This document shows positions 27,944-38,526 of a DNA stretch of 64,000 bases, piece after piece. The stretch covers positions 2,587,799 to 2,651,798 of the forward strand of contig NZ_CP022162.1 of NCBI RefSeq assembly GCF_003293595.1, written 5' to 3'. The DNA comes from Microbacterium sp. PM5 (GTDB lineage Bacteria; Actinomycetota; Actinomycetes; Actinomycetales; Microbacteriaceae). Made by a program: the position numbers and the translations under genes. The notes under the pieces are model-generated. The model saw only the letters and a program-made list of their open reading frames with translations, was not told where the DNA came from and searched no databases. Position 1 is the stretch's first letter. The number at the start of each line of letters is the position of its first letter.

Positions 27944-28423
27944 TCAGGTCGTCGGAGGTTCGGTCCGCGCTCGGGCGAGCGTCTCCGCGAAGACGGCGAG
28001 CACGATGCCGAGGCAGGCCCCCGCCGTGTTGGCGACGATGTCGAGCACGCTCGGCGTGCGCGCGGCCAGCGCGATGGCCTGGCCGGTCTCGATCGTGACG
28101 GTCGTGAGGAACGCGATCGGCATCACCAGCCACCGATCGCGCGCGAGAATCAGCGTCAGAAGGAAACCCAGCGGCACGAACAGCAGGATGTTCGCGCCGA
28201 ACTCGATCCGCGCGTAGGTCAGCAGCGGGAAGAGCCGCGTCACCGCTCGCAGCAGTGGCCCGGCCCCGGAGTCGACGGGAACGGGCCAGAATGCGATCAG
28301 CGCGAGCGCGATCACGTACGCTGACAACCACGCCCGGGCACTTCGACCCCACCCCGTCAGTCGCGTCTGCCAGGTCGTCGCGAGACGCCCACCGAGTGGG
28401 GGAGAACCGGCCTCTTTCGTCAT
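27944..28423 (-). CDS. VanZ-like membrane protein
   Basis: This 159-aa protein has four predicted membrane helices and the VanZ pattern: a helix ending FWPVPVDS, then IEFGANILLFVPLGFLLTLIL and TVTIETGQAIALAARTPSVLDIVANTAGACLGIVL. VanZ-like proteins are linked to teicoplanin tolerance in some enterococcal clusters, but most homologues have unknown roles in the envelope. Divergent from the large kinase-like gene at 28.6 kb; convergent with the atypical regulator. Confidence 0.85.
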   Translation of the reverse strand: MTKEAGSPPLGGRLATTWQTRLTGWGRSARAWLSAYVIALALIAFWPVPVDSGAGPLLRAVTRLFPLLTYARIEFGANILLFVPLGFLLTLILARDRWLVMPIAFLTTVTIETGQAIALAARTPSVLDIVANTAGACLGIVLAVFAETLARARTEPPTT

Positions 28424-28472
28424 CGGGCTTCCCTTCTACCGGGTCGCCCCGTCGCGACGAGAATACGGGCGG

Positions 28473-28478
28473 ATTATA
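28473..28478 (-). promoter_or_regulatory. Candidate -10 element for the VanZ-like gene
   Basis: On the minus strand this reads TATAAT, a perfect -10 hexamer, 50 bp upstream of the VanZ start. No good -35 hexamer lies 16-18 bp further out, so the call is tentative. Confidence 0.35.
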
Positions 28479-28540
28479 AGGAATTCCCTCTCCCCTCCAT
28501 GTAGACGAATGGTTACACTGACTACTACTTGGGGGTAGGA

Positions 28541-28558
28541 ATGGTGGGGTTGAGCTAA
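28541..28558 (+). CDS. Five-codon leader ORF overlapping the kinase-like gene start
   Basis: GGGGGTAGGA at 28531-28540 is directly followed by ATG 28541, which opens MVGLS and stops at TAA 28556-28558. The ATG of the kinase-like gene (28558) shares the final A of that stop, and that gene lacks its own good ribosome site. The spacing of the first ATG is short, so this may be chance, but it would allow termination-reinitiation. Confidence 0.3.
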   Translation: MVGLS

Positions 28559-30255
28559 TGGCCCGGCGGGAGCCGCGCGCGATCAACGTGGTGTCAGCGT
28601 ACTGGGACACCGCCGGAAGTGGCCGCTTCTTCACGCGCTGGAGCGCGGTCGTGTCGCTGCCCGTTTCGGCGCTTCTGCTCGTCGCCATCGTCGAGGGCAC
28701 CCGTGACGGCTATGTGCAAGGCATTGCCGCGGCTGTGCTCAGCTGGGTCGTCCTCGCCCTTCCCGTTCTCGCCGTGGCTGCCGCCGAACGGCGAATGCGC
28801 GATCACCGCTCTCGTGCGCTCCTGGTCACCGTCACGCTGCTGCTCGTCGCGACCGCGCGTCCGATCCTCAACGAGACGTTCATCCACCTCCTCTACAACG
28901 GCCGCTCCGGCGGCGTGTGGGCGGCGCGCATCGGCACCAATGTCATCGTGGCTTTCGGTCTGTTCACCCTCGTCGCGATCATCACCACCCAGTACCAGCA
29001 GACCCGTGCGACCGCCGACCGTCTTGCCCACGCTCTGGGCCGCTTGGATGCCGCAACCGAGCAGGTCGTCACCGACGATCGTGACGCACGTCTGGTCATC
29101 CGGGGCCTCGTCGCGGAGCTTCGTGCCGAGCGCGACGCCATGCTGGCGCGGGTGATCGACTTCGACGCCGTGCGCGACTTCTCCGAACGCGTGCGCGCCG
29201 CGAGCCACCGCCTGGAGGAGATGGCCGCCGCCAGTGCGCCGGTTCCCGCGCTGTGGGCGCCGCGGTCTCGCGCCGCTCGGCACCGTCACGGGCTCGAGCG
29301 GCTCCAGCCGACGCCGCTGCTGTGGGTCGGGGCGCTCTACCTGCTCATGGCTGCGCCGTATCTGCTGACGGTGGGAGACGTCTCCGATGTCGTCATCGCC
29401 GGCGTCGCCGTCTTCCTGCTCGATCTGGCTGCCGGCGCCGTGCTGCGCGCGGTGCCGAATCACAGCCGACGTGGCCGAGGCGTGATCTTCCTCCTCGTGT
29501 GGACGTTGGCGGGAATGACGTCCGCCGTCGTGGGACGTCTCCTGCTCCCGGCGACCGGGGCGCTGATGATCATCCCGGCGTTCGCCATGCCGCTCGCGGC
29601 GATCGTGCTCTCCCTCGCGATCGACACGTATCGCTGGGCGCGCACCGACGAGGCCGATGCCACCCGAGAGCTCGCCCGTGCGGCGGGTGACTTCGCCGAC
29701 CGCGTGCGGCGAGCGCAGGCTCCGTTGCTGCACGCGGCATCCACCCTCCACGGGCGCGTGCAGGGGCGCTGCGTGATCTTCGCCGCTCGCGTCGACGAGA
29801 ATCCGCCGACGGCCGATGACATCGCCCAGTTCCGTGTCGAGACCGACCGGGCGCTCGACGAGGTGCTCGTGCCCGTGCCGACGTCGGAGATCGAGACGGT
29901 GGGCGCCTTGCGGCGGATGCTGGCGGGGTGGGAGCCGATCATGGTGCTGGAGACCCGCATCGACGACGCCGCGGCGTCGGCCGTGGACGGTGCCGAGGCC
30001 GCCCCCATCGTCTCGGAAGTCGTCAACGAGGCCCTCGTCAACGCGGTCAAGCACTCCGGTGCGCGCGCGGCACGGATCGACATCTCCACGGATGCCGGGG
30101 GAGACCTCCACGTGCGCGTCGCATCGGCCGGTGAGCTGCCTCGCGCGGTCATGCCCATGCGGCCCTTCGCGGGACGAACGCTCCTCTATCAGGACGGGCG
30201 CGACGTCGTGCTCGAGTCGACCCTGCCGGCGACCCTGATCGCTGCCCCCGCCTGA
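28558..30255 (+). CDS. Large membrane histidine-kinase-like sensor (HGRVQG type)
   Basis: This 565-aa protein has two four-helix membrane bundles (about 30-145 and 255-355) separated by a cytoplasmic segment (about 146-250). A C-terminal kinase-like module follows: His398 in STLHGRVQGRCVIFAARV, related to the HGSVQG motif of the kinase at 24.5 kb, and an N box VVNEALVNAVKHSG with Asn495. The G1 position reads RVASAGEL, without the adenine-contacting Asp, and no clear glycine lid follows. It could be a divergent kinase or a sensor that only binds partners. No regulator gene is directly attached. Confidence 0.8.
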   Translation: MARREPRAINVVSAYWDTAGSGRFFTRWSAVVSLPVSALLLVAIVEGTRDGYVQGIAAAVLSWVVLALPVLAVAAAERRMRDHRSRALLVTVTLLLVATARPILNETFIHLLYNGRSGGVWAARIGTNVIVAFGLFTLVAIITTQYQQTRATADRLAHALGRLDAATEQVVTDDRDARLVIRGLVAELRAERDAMLARVIDFDAVRDFSERVRAASHRLEEMAAASAPVPALWAPRSRAARHRHGLERLQPTPLLWVGALYLLMAAPYLLTVGDVSDVVIAGVAVFLLDLAAGAVLRAVPNHSRRGRGVIFLLVWTLAGMTSAVVGRLLLPATGALMIIPAFAMPLAAIVLSLAIDTYRWARTDEADATRELARAAGDFADRVRRAQAPLLHAASTLHGRVQGRCVIFAARVDENPPTADDIAQFRVETDRALDEVLVPVPTSEIETVGALRRMLAGWEPIMVLETRIDDAAASAVDGAEAAPIVSEVVNEALVNAVKHSGARAARIDISTDAGGDLHVRVASAGELPRAVMPMRPFAGRTLLYQDGRDVVLESTLPATLIAAPA

Positions 30256-30382
30256 GTCGGCACGTCATCTGGCCGTCGCCCGGCCGACACAGAGCGATCC
30301 TCTGCGGGCGCTATGCTCGCCCTACGCGCGCGTCCTCGGACGCCTCGGAGCAGACCCCCCTTCACGCCCCGCAGGAGATCGC

Positions 30383-31312
30383 ATGTCCATTCGCTACAAG
30401 GCCGTCATCCCCGCTGCGGGTCTCGGCACGAGGTTCCTTCCCGCCACCAAGGCGATGCCCAAAGAGATGCTGCCCGTCGTCGACAAGCCGGCCATCCAGT
30501 ACGTCGTCGAAGAGGCGGTGGCCGCCGGCATCCGCGACGTGCTCATCATCGTCGGCCGCAACAAGAACAACATCGCCAACCACTTCGACTCGGTCCCCGA
30601 GCTCGAGACGGCGCTGACGACGAAGGGCGACACCGCCAAGCTCGGCAAGGTCGCCCACTCGTCGCAGCTCGCCGACATCCACATCACCCGCCAGGGCGAA
30701 CCGCGGGGGCTCGGGCACGCCGTGTCGCGAGCGGCCTCGTATGTCGGCGACTCCTCGTTCGTCGTCATGCTCGGCGACGACCTCATCGATGAGCGCGACC
30801 CGCTCCTTCCGACCATGCTCGCGGTCCACGAGCGCACCGGCGGTGCCGTCGTCGCGCTCATGGAGGTCGATCCCGAACAGGTCCATCTCTACGGCGTCGC
30901 CACCGTCGGGGCTCGCGGCGACGACGGTTCGGTCCGCATCCTCGACCTCGTCGAGAAGCCCGCCCGCGAGGATGCCCCCTCCAACCTCGCTGTCATCGGC
31001 CGCTACGTGCTGGGTCCGGAGGTGTTCGGAGTGCTCGCGCACACCGAGCCCGGCAAGGGCGGCGAGATCCAGCTCACCGATGCCCTCCGTGAACTCGCGG
31101 CCGATTCGGACGGGCCCGGCGTGTACGGTGTCGTCTTCAGCGGACGCCGCTACGACACCGGCGACCGGGTCGACTACATCAAGGCGATCCTGCAGCTCGC
31201 CTGCGACCGCGACGACCTCGGGCCCGAGCTGCGGCCGTGGATCAAGCAGTTCGCCGCCGGCCTCGACGAGACGGTCGTTTCTCCGGCTCCGCCTGCGGTG
31301 GAGACGGCCTGA
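30383..31312 (+). CDS. galU: UTP--glucose-1-phosphate uridylyltransferase
   Basis: GalU makes UDP-glucose, precursor for Ugd and for cell-wall and capsule sugars. This 309-aa protein starts YKAVIPAAGLGTRFLPATKAMPKEMLPVVDKPAIQYVVEEAV, the full family signature, and has VVMLGDDLIDE and GGEIQLTDALREL. ATG 30383 follows AGGAG at 30371-30375. It is followed by a strong terminator, so it is probably monocistronic. Confidence 0.96.
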   Translation: MSIRYKAVIPAAGLGTRFLPATKAMPKEMLPVVDKPAIQYVVEEAVAAGIRDVLIIVGRNKNNIANHFDSVPELETALTTKGDTAKLGKVAHSSQLADIHITRQGEPRGLGHAVSRAASYVGDSSFVVMLGDDLIDERDPLLPTMLAVHERTGGAVVALMEVDPEQVHLYGVATVGARGDDGSVRILDLVEKPAREDAPSNLAVIGRYVLGPEVFGVLAHTEPGKGGEIQLTDALRELAADSDGPGVYGVVFSGRRYDTGDRVDYIKAILQLACDRDDLGPELRPWIKQFAAGLDETVVSPAPPAVETA

Positions 31313-31437
31313 TCCCGGTAGTCTGGTACCGACAACACAGGAACGGTGAGCTTCGCCTGCAGAGCCTGTCCCCCCAACCCCCGGTAGTGTCCCCACACGA
31401 CCGGTTGGCGGTCGCCGACCCCCCGCGTGCGGCCGCC

Positions 31438-31485
31438 GCGACCGAGGAGCCGGAGTATCCCTTCGGCTCCTCGGTCGCCCTTTTT
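31438..31485 (+). terminator. Strong rho-independent terminator after galU
   Basis: A perfect 15-bp stem (31438-31452 with 31464-31478) with an 11-base loop is followed by CCTTTTT. It lies 125 bp after the galU stop and before the rplM promoter, separating the two transcripts. Confidence 0.88.
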
Positions 31486-31529
31486 CACGGCACGTATCGA
31501 GTCGCCTTGACCGCGTCGTCTCGACGGGT

Positions 31530-31558
31530 TTGGCGGTGATGACCGCGTAGCGTAGACT
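31530..31558 (+). promoter_or_regulatory. Predicted rplM-rpsI promoter
   Basis: TTGGCG (31530-31535) and TAGACT (31553-31558) are spaced exactly 17 bp and lie after the galU terminator. The resulting leader would be about 145 nt, long enough for a regulatory structure, with CGGAG/CTCCG complementarity near 31663-31687. No known L13 leader motif was recognised. Confidence 0.6.
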
Positions 31559-31711
31559 TTCCCTTTGGTGCTCGTGCTGCCTGCGGCCGACGCCACGAAC
31601 GTGAGCCCTCCACTGGCGTGTTCCCCTCCGCGGATCTCGTACCCGCGCAGCGAACCACCCCGGAGCGGGATTCACGAACCTCTCCGTTCGAATCAAGAAA
31701 GCAGCACTACT

Positions 31712-32158
31712 GTGACGCGCACCTACACCCCCAAGGCCGGTGAAGTGACCCGCGAGTGGGTCGTCATCGACGCGACCGACGTCGTTCTCGGACGCCTCGC
31801 CTCGCACGCCGCCGCCATCCTCCGCGGCAAGCACAAGCCCACCTTCGCGAACCACATGGACACCGGTGACTTCGTCATCGTCGTCAACGCCGAGAAGGTC
31901 GCCCTCACGGGTCAGAAGCTCCAGAAGAAGATGGCCTACCGCCACTCGGGCTACCCGGGCGGGCTCACGGCCACCTCGTACGCCGAGCTCCTCGAGAAGA
32001 ACCCGGTCCGCGCCGTCGAGAAGGCGATCCGCGGCATGCTCCCCAAGAACAGCCTGGGTCGCCAGCAGCTGTCGAAGCTGAAGGTCTACGTGGGCGCCGA
32101 GCACCCGCACGCGGCCCAGCAGCCCACCCCGTACACCTTCGGCCAGGTCGCTCAGTAA
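31712..32158 (+). CDS. rplM: 50S ribosomal protein L13
   Basis: This 148-aa protein is L13, an early-assembly protein of the large subunit. Motifs: [16 protein letters not shown] near the N-terminus, [36 protein letters not shown] and the terminal [20 protein letters not shown] 31712 is chosen because the conserved sequence starts there; the upstream frame has no homology. It forms the usual rplM-rpsI operon, 27 bp before rpsI. Confidence 0.98.
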   Translation: MTRTYTPKAGEVTREWVVIDATDVVLGRLASHAAAILRGKHKPTFANHMDTGDFVIVVNAEKVALTGQKLQKKMAYRHSGYPGGLTATSYAELLEKNPVRAVEKAIRGMLPKNSLGRQQLSKLKVYVGAEHPHAAQQPTPYTFGQVAQ

Positions 32159-32185
32159 GCGCGCCGAGAGATATAAGGACAACTC

Positions 32186-32683
32186 ATGGCGAAGATCGCT
32201 GACTCCATCGAAGAGAACACCCTCGACAACGCGGAGAGCTACACCACCGAGAGCGCTCCGGTCGAGGCCGCTGCCGCGCCCCGCCCGGTGCTGTCGGTTC
32301 CCGGTGCCGCCGTCGGCCGCCGCAAGCAGGCCATCGCGCGCGTCCGCCTCATCCCCGGCTCCGGCACCATCACGGTGAACGGCCGCACGCTCGAGGACTA
32401 CTTCCCCAACAAGCTGCACCAGCAGCTCATCAACGACCCGTTCACGGTGCTCGACCTCGCCGGCGGGTACGACGTCATCGCCCGCATCTCCGGCGGCGGC
32501 CCCTCGGGTCAGGCCGGTGCGCTGCGCCTGGGCATCGCCCGCGCGCTGAACGAGATCGACGCCGAGAACAACCGCCCGACCCTCAAGAAGGCCGGCTTCC
32601 TCTCGCGCGACGCCCGCGTCAAGGAGCGCAAGAAGGCCGGTCTCAAGAAGGCCCGCAAGGCTCCGCAGTACTCGAAGCGCTAA
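32186..32683 (+). CDS. rpsI: 30S ribosomal protein S9
   Basis: This 165-aa protein is S9, whose C-terminal tail (YSKR) reaches the P-site tRNA. It shows [44 protein letters not shown] and the basic [20 protein letters not shown] end. An N-terminal extension of about 40 acidic/Ala-rich residues precedes the core, as in other actinobacteria. glmM starts 6 bp after the stop. Confidence 0.98.
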   Translation: MAKIADSIEENTLDNAESYTTESAPVEAAAAPRPVLSVPGAAVGRRKQAIARVRLIPGSGTITVNGRTLEDYFPNKLHQQLINDPFTVLDLAGGYDVIARISGGGPSGQAGALRLGIARALNEIDAENNRPTLKKAGFLSRDARVKERKKAGLKKARKAPQYSKR

Positions 32684-32689
32684 AGCTTC

Positions 32690-34033
32690 ATGGCGCTGTT
32701 CGGGACGGACGGTGTGCGGGGCCTGGCCAACGGCCCCCTCACCGCCGACCTCGCGCTCACCCTGGCCCAGGCGACTGCCGTCGTCCTGGGCCAGGGCCGT
32801 ATCGCCGAGGCGCGAAAGGCCGCGGGCAAGCGGCTCACCGCTGTCATCGCACGTGACCCTCGCGTGTCCGGTCAGTTCCTGTCGGCAGCCGTCGAAGCGG
32901 GGCTCGCCTCGTCGGGCGTCGACGTCCTCGACGCCGGAACGCTGCCCACGCCGGCGGCTGCCTACCTGATCGGCGACATCGACGCCGACTTCGGCGTCAT
33001 GATCTCGGCATCGCACAACCCTGCCCCCGACAACGGCATCAAGATCTTCGCCCGCGGCGGCGTCAAGCTCCCCGACGAGGTCGAGCGACGCATCGAAGAG
33101 GCGATGGCGGGTGAGAAGCTGCGTCCCACCGGCGGCGACGTCGGGCGGGTGGTGCGCTTCTCGGATGCCGAGGACCGCTACGCGATCCACCTGCTCGCGT
33201 CCCTGCCGCACCGCTTGGACGGGCTGCACGTCGTCCTCGACTGCGCGCACGGCGCGGCATCCGGTGTCTCGCCCGAGACGTTCCGCAACGCCGGGGCGAA
33301 GGTGACGGTCATCGGTGCCGATCCCGACGGCGTCAACATCAACGACGGCTACGGGTCGACGCACCTCGAGAAGCTGTCGGCGGAGGTCGTGCGCACGGGC
33401 GCCGACGTCGGCATCGCCCACGACGGCGACGCCGACCGGTGCCTCGCGGTCGACGCCGACGGGCGCGTGATCGACGGCGACCAGATCATGGCGATCCTCG
33501 CGGTCGCGATGAAGCGCGACGGGCGCCTCAAGAACGACACGCTGGTGGCGACCGTCATGAGCAACCTCGGCCTGCACCGCGCGATGGCCGCCCAGGGCAT
33601 CACCGTCGAGCAGACCGCGGTCGGTGACCGGTACGTGCTCGAGCGGATGAACGAGGGCGGCTTCTCCCTCGGCGGCGAGCAGAGCGGCCACGTCATCATG
33701 AGCCGCTACGCCACGACCGGCGACGGTGTGCTCACCGGGCTGCACCTGTGCGCCGAGATGGCGCGGACGGGGCGTTCGCTGGCCGAGTTGGCGTCGGTCA
33801 TGACCGTCTTCCCCCAGGTGCTGATCAACGTGCGCGGGGTCGAGCGCTCCCGCGCGACCGACGCCGACGTCCTCGCCGGTGTGCAGGTCGCCGAAGCGGC
33901 TCTCGGCGACAGCGGGCGGGTGCTGCTGCGCCCCTCGGGAACCGAGCCGATGGTGCGCGTCATGGTCGAGGCCGCCTCGCAGGACGATGCGCAGCGCATC
34001 GCCGAAGAGCTCGCCGACATCGTCCGCGGCTGA
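32690..34033 (+). CDS. glmM: Phosphoglucosamine mutase
   Basis: GlmM interconverts glucosamine-6- and -1-phosphate for UDP-GlcNAc synthesis. This 447-aa enzyme has FGTDGVRG at the start, the active-site serine in [13 protein letters not shown], the Mg-binding DGDADR loop, the GEQSGH sugar-binding loop and the C-terminal RPSGTEP phosphate-binding loop. It follows rpsI by 6 bp and shares its operon, a common actinobacterial arrangement; glmS lies 2.2 kb downstream. Confidence 0.96.
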   Translation: MALFGTDGVRGLANGPLTADLALTLAQATAVVLGQGRIAEARKAAGKRLTAVIARDPRVSGQFLSAAVEAGLASSGVDVLDAGTLPTPAAAYLIGDIDADFGVMISASHNPAPDNGIKIFARGGVKLPDEVERRIEEAMAGEKLRPTGGDVGRVVRFSDAEDRYAIHLLASLPHRLDGLHVVLDCAHGAASGVSPETFRNAGAKVTVIGADPDGVNINDGYGSTHLEKLSAEVVRTGADVGIAHDGDADRCLAVDADGRVIDGDQIMAILAVAMKRDGRLKNDTLVATVMSNLGLHRAMAAQGITVEQTAVGDRYVLERMNEGGFSLGGEQSGHVIMSRYATTGDGVLTGLHLCAEMARTGRSLAELASVMTVFPQVLINVRGVERSRATDADVLAGVQVAEAALGDSGRVLLRPSGTEPMVRVMVEAASQDDAQRIAEELADIVRG

Positions 34034-34190
34034 GGCGGCGATCGCCCCAGATTACGCGCCGGTAAAACGTTGCCGGCGCTCTGGCGCTTCGCTTGCGCGG
34101 CGCCCTAGCCTGAGCCTGCACTCACTACCCATCCCCGAGCCCTGACCCGACAGGATCGGGGCTCTGCGGGCATGACGACTGGGGTGCGCG

Positions 34191-34238
34191 GCCCCTCCGT
34201 CAGCGTTCCCCCCGACGCACCCCCCCCGACGGAGGGGC
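34191..34238. terminator. Possible bidirectional terminator between glmM and ppx
   Basis: Inverted repeats of 11 bp (34191-34201 and 34228-34238) with a 26-base C-rich loop lie between the convergent ends of glmM and the Ppx/GppA gene. A second dyad (CCCCGA with TCGGGG) is seen around 34133-34162. There is no T-tract, so this is only likely by position. Confidence 0.4.
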
Positions 34239-34270
34239 TGCTCCCCTCGACCGGCCGGCGACGGCGACGC

Positions 34271-35212
34271 TCAGGCCGGTTCCTGCCAGCTCAGCGACTC
34301 GATGTACCGCAGCAGCACGCCTTCGCGCAGCGCCCAGGGGCTCACCTCGAGTTCGTCGACGTCGAGCGCCGTCATGGCCGTGTGCAGCACCACGGCGGCC
34401 GCGACGATCTGGAAGGTGCGGTCGGCGGTGATGCCGGGCAGCTCCTGACGGGCGGATGCCGGGATACGTGCCAGCCGCGGAATCCACGAGCCCAGCGCTC
34501 CGCGGGGAAGCAGCATTCGCTCGCTGCCGCTCCACCCCGGAACGGGATAGCCGGCGAGCTTGGCCAGCGACCGGATGGCCTTCGAGGAGCCGACGACGTG
34601 GTTCGGTCGCGGCTGACCGGACATGCGCGCGGCGACGGGCGCGAGCACACCCCGCGCGTGCTCGCGCAGCACCTCCACGGCGTCTTCGCCGGGCGGGTCG
34701 TGGGGAAGGAACTCCACCGTCGTCCTTCCCGCGCCGAGAGGGACCGATGCGGCCACGTCGGGCAGCTCGTCCGCGCCGGCGGCGATCTCCAGCGATCCGC
34801 CGCCGATGTCGAAGAGCAGGATCTGCCCCGCCGACCAGCCGAACCAGCGGCGCACCGCGAGAAACGTGAACCGCGCCTCCGACTCGCCGCCCAGCACCTG
34901 CAGTTCCTGGCCGAGGGTCGCCTCGATCCGCGCGATCACGTCGGCCCCGTTCGTGGCCTCGCGCACCGCGCTGGTCGCGGTCGCCAGCAGCTCGACGACG
35001 TTCTCCGCCTGGGCGACGGCGCGGGCCTGCGCGACGGCATCCACGAGCGCCTCCACACCCGCCTCGCTGATCGCGCCGTCGGGCTCGAGATAGCGCATGA
35101 GACGCAGCACCGTGCGCTGGCTCGTCGTGGCCTGCGGACGCCCGCCGGGATGGACATCGGCGACGAGCAGGTGGACGGTGTTCGAGCCGATATCGAGGAC
35201 TCCGAGACGCAT
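34271..35212 (-). CDS. Ppx/GppA-family exopolyphosphatase / pppGpp phosphatase
   Basis: This 313-aa ASKHA-fold phosphatase acts on polyphosphate or pppGpp; the family cannot be split by sequence here. Motifs: [19 protein letters not shown] at the N-terminus (phosphate loop 1), [25 protein letters not shown] (phosphate loop 2), and [16 protein letters not shown]. The start at 35212 is fixed by the conserved first strand. It is divergent from coaA (33-bp gap). Length matches the short actinobacterial Ppx1 type, without the C-terminal HD domain. Confidence 0.9.
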   Translation of the reverse strand: MRLGVLDIGSNTVHLLVADVHPGGRPQATTSQRTVLRLMRYLEPDGAISEAGVEALVDAVAQARAVAQAENVVELLATATSAVREATNGADVIARIEATLGQELQVLGGESEARFTFLAVRRWFGWSAGQILLFDIGGGSLEIAAGADELPDVAASVPLGAGRTTVEFLPHDPPGEDAVEVLREHARGVLAPVAARMSGQPRPNHVVGSSKAIRSLAKLAGYPVPGWSGSERMLLPRGALGSWIPRLARIPASARQELPGITADRTFQIVAAAVVLHTAMTALDVDELEVSPWALREGVLLRYIESLSWQEPA

Positions 35213-35245
35213 GGGTTCAGCGTATCCACAGATAGAGTGGGCCCG

Positions 35246-36190
35246 ATGTCCACCGAAGACGAGACGACGATCGACTCGCTGTACCGCGAGATCGGGCGCG
35301 CAGACTGGGCACGCCTGGCTGCCGGCATCCCCGCTCCGCTCACCGAGACCGAGGTCGTGCAGCTGCGCGGTATCGGCGATCGGCTGGATCTCACCGAGGT
35401 GCGCGAGGTCTATCTGCCGCTGAGCCGGCTGCTGAGCACCTACGCCGAGAACACCCAGCGCCTCGGCGCCGAGACCGCCGCCTTCCTCGGCGAAGCCGAC
35501 TCGACCACGCCGTTCGTGGTCGCCGTCGCCGGGTCGGTCGCGGTCGGAAAGTCCACCATCGCACGGCTGCTGCGCGAGTTGATGAGCCGGTGGCCGGGAA
35601 CGCCCCGGGTGGAACTGGTCACCACCGACGGCTTCCTCTACTCGAACGCGGAGCTCGAGCGCCGCGGCCTCATGGAGCGCAAGGGCTTTCCGGAGTCGTA
35701 CGACCGCCGCGCACTGGTCAGCTTTCTCACCGAGGTCAAATCCGGCGCCGCGGAGGTGCGCGCCCCGTTCTACTCGCACGTCCGGTACGACATCGTCCCC
35801 GATGCGCATGTCACGGTCCGTCGCCCCGACGTCGTCATCGTCGAGGGCCTGAACGTGCTCTCGCCCCCGCCGTCGCCTCACGACGTCGCCGTCAGCGACC
35901 TCTTCGACTTCTCGATCTACGTGGATGCCGACGAAGCCGACATCGCGCAGTGGTACGTCGACCGCTTCCTCGCCCTCCGCCGGGGGGCGTTCAGCAACCC
36001 GAGCTCGTTCTTCAACGTGTTCGCCGACCTCTCCGACGAGGAGGCCGTCACAACGGCCCTCGGCTACTGGAACGAGATCAACCTGCCCAACCTCCGCGAG
36101 AACGTCGCGCCCACCCGCCACCGCGCCACTCTCGTGCTGAAGAAGGCGGCGGCGCACGCGGTGGAGTCGGTGCGCCTGCGCAAGCTCTGA
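35246..36190 (+). CDS. coaA: Type I pantothenate kinase
   Basis: CoaA phosphorylates pantothenate in the first step of CoA synthesis. This 314-aa protein has the P-loop [33 protein letters not shown], a YDIVP segment and VIVEGLNVL, all typical of type I kinases, which are feedback-inhibited by CoA. The ribosome site before ATG 35246 is weak. glmS follows in the same direction after 70 bp. Confidence 0.95.
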   Translation: MSTEDETTIDSLYREIGRADWARLAAGIPAPLTETEVVQLRGIGDRLDLTEVREVYLPLSRLLSTYAENTQRLGAETAAFLGEADSTTPFVVAVAGSVAVGKSTIARLLRELMSRWPGTPRVELVTTDGFLYSNAELERRGLMERKGFPESYDRRALVSFLTEVKSGAAEVRAPFYSHVRYDIVPDAHVTVRRPDVVIVEGLNVLSPPPSPHDVAVSDLFDFSIYVDADEADIAQWYVDRFLALRRGAFSNPSSFFNVFADLSDEEAVTTALGYWNEINLPNLRENVAPTRHRATLVLKKAAAHAVESVRLRKL

Positions 36191-36260
36191 CGGCGGCGTC
36201 CGCCGAATTCACGGCGTTTGTCAGGGCTCCGAGCAAATGCCCGCACCTAGCATTGACCCT

Positions 36261-38111
<1,851 letters not shown>

Positions 38112-38163
38112 TCGCCGCCGCAGGTAGGCTGGCGGGGGCGCGCGTGCGGAGGGGGTGGATGCC

Positions 38164-38526
38164 GTGATCATCGGAATCGGCGTCGACCTCGTCGACATCC
38201 CGCGCTTCGAGCGGTCGCTGCAGCGCACGCCTCGGCTGCTCGAGCGGCTCTTCGCGCCGACGGAGCGCGCCCTCCGACCGCACTCGCTGGCCGCCCGCTA
38301 CGCCGCCAAGGAAGCGCTGATCAAGGCTCTCGGCGGGTCGGACGGCGTGCACTGGACCGACATCGAGGTCGCGAGCGAGCCGTCGGGTCGGCCCGTCTTC
38401 GCACTCACGGGCGAGACGGCGGCGACCGTCGCCGCGCGCGGCATCGGCGCCCTCCACCTGTCCCTCAGTCACGACGCGGGCCTGGCGACCGCGTACGTCA
38501 TCGCCGAGTCGCAGGAGAGCGCATGA
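38164..38526 (+). CDS. acpS: Holo-[acyl-carrier-protein] synthase
   Basis: AcpS transfers 4'-phosphopantetheine from CoA to acyl carrier protein. This 120-aa protein has the family signature IIGIGVDLVDIPRFE with the Mg-binding Asp, and RYAAKEALIKAL with the catalytic Glu and Lys. GTG 38164 lies 8 bp after GGAGGGGG and is preferred over GTG 38155. The stop overlaps alr (ATGA). Confidence 0.95.
   Translation: MIIGIGVDLVDIPRFERSLQRTPRLLERLFAPTERALRPHSLAARYAAKEALIKALGGSDGVHWTDIEVASEPSGRPVFALTGETAATVAARGIGALHLSLSHDAGLATAYVIAESQESA

Noticed and set aside
30362..33745. Very long open frame on the minus strand across galU, rplM, rpsI and glmM
   Set aside because: It lies antisense to four unmistakable core genes; in GC-rich DNA with C/G third positions the opposite strand has few stops. 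Its translation has no domain.
34172..35245. N-terminal extension of the coaA frame
   Set aside because: It is antisense to the Ppx/GppA gene; CoaA homology begins only at 35246.
36191..36260. Possible glmS ribozyme before glmS
   Set aside because: Only 70 bp, and no ribozyme-like pairing; this element is known mainly from Firmicutes.
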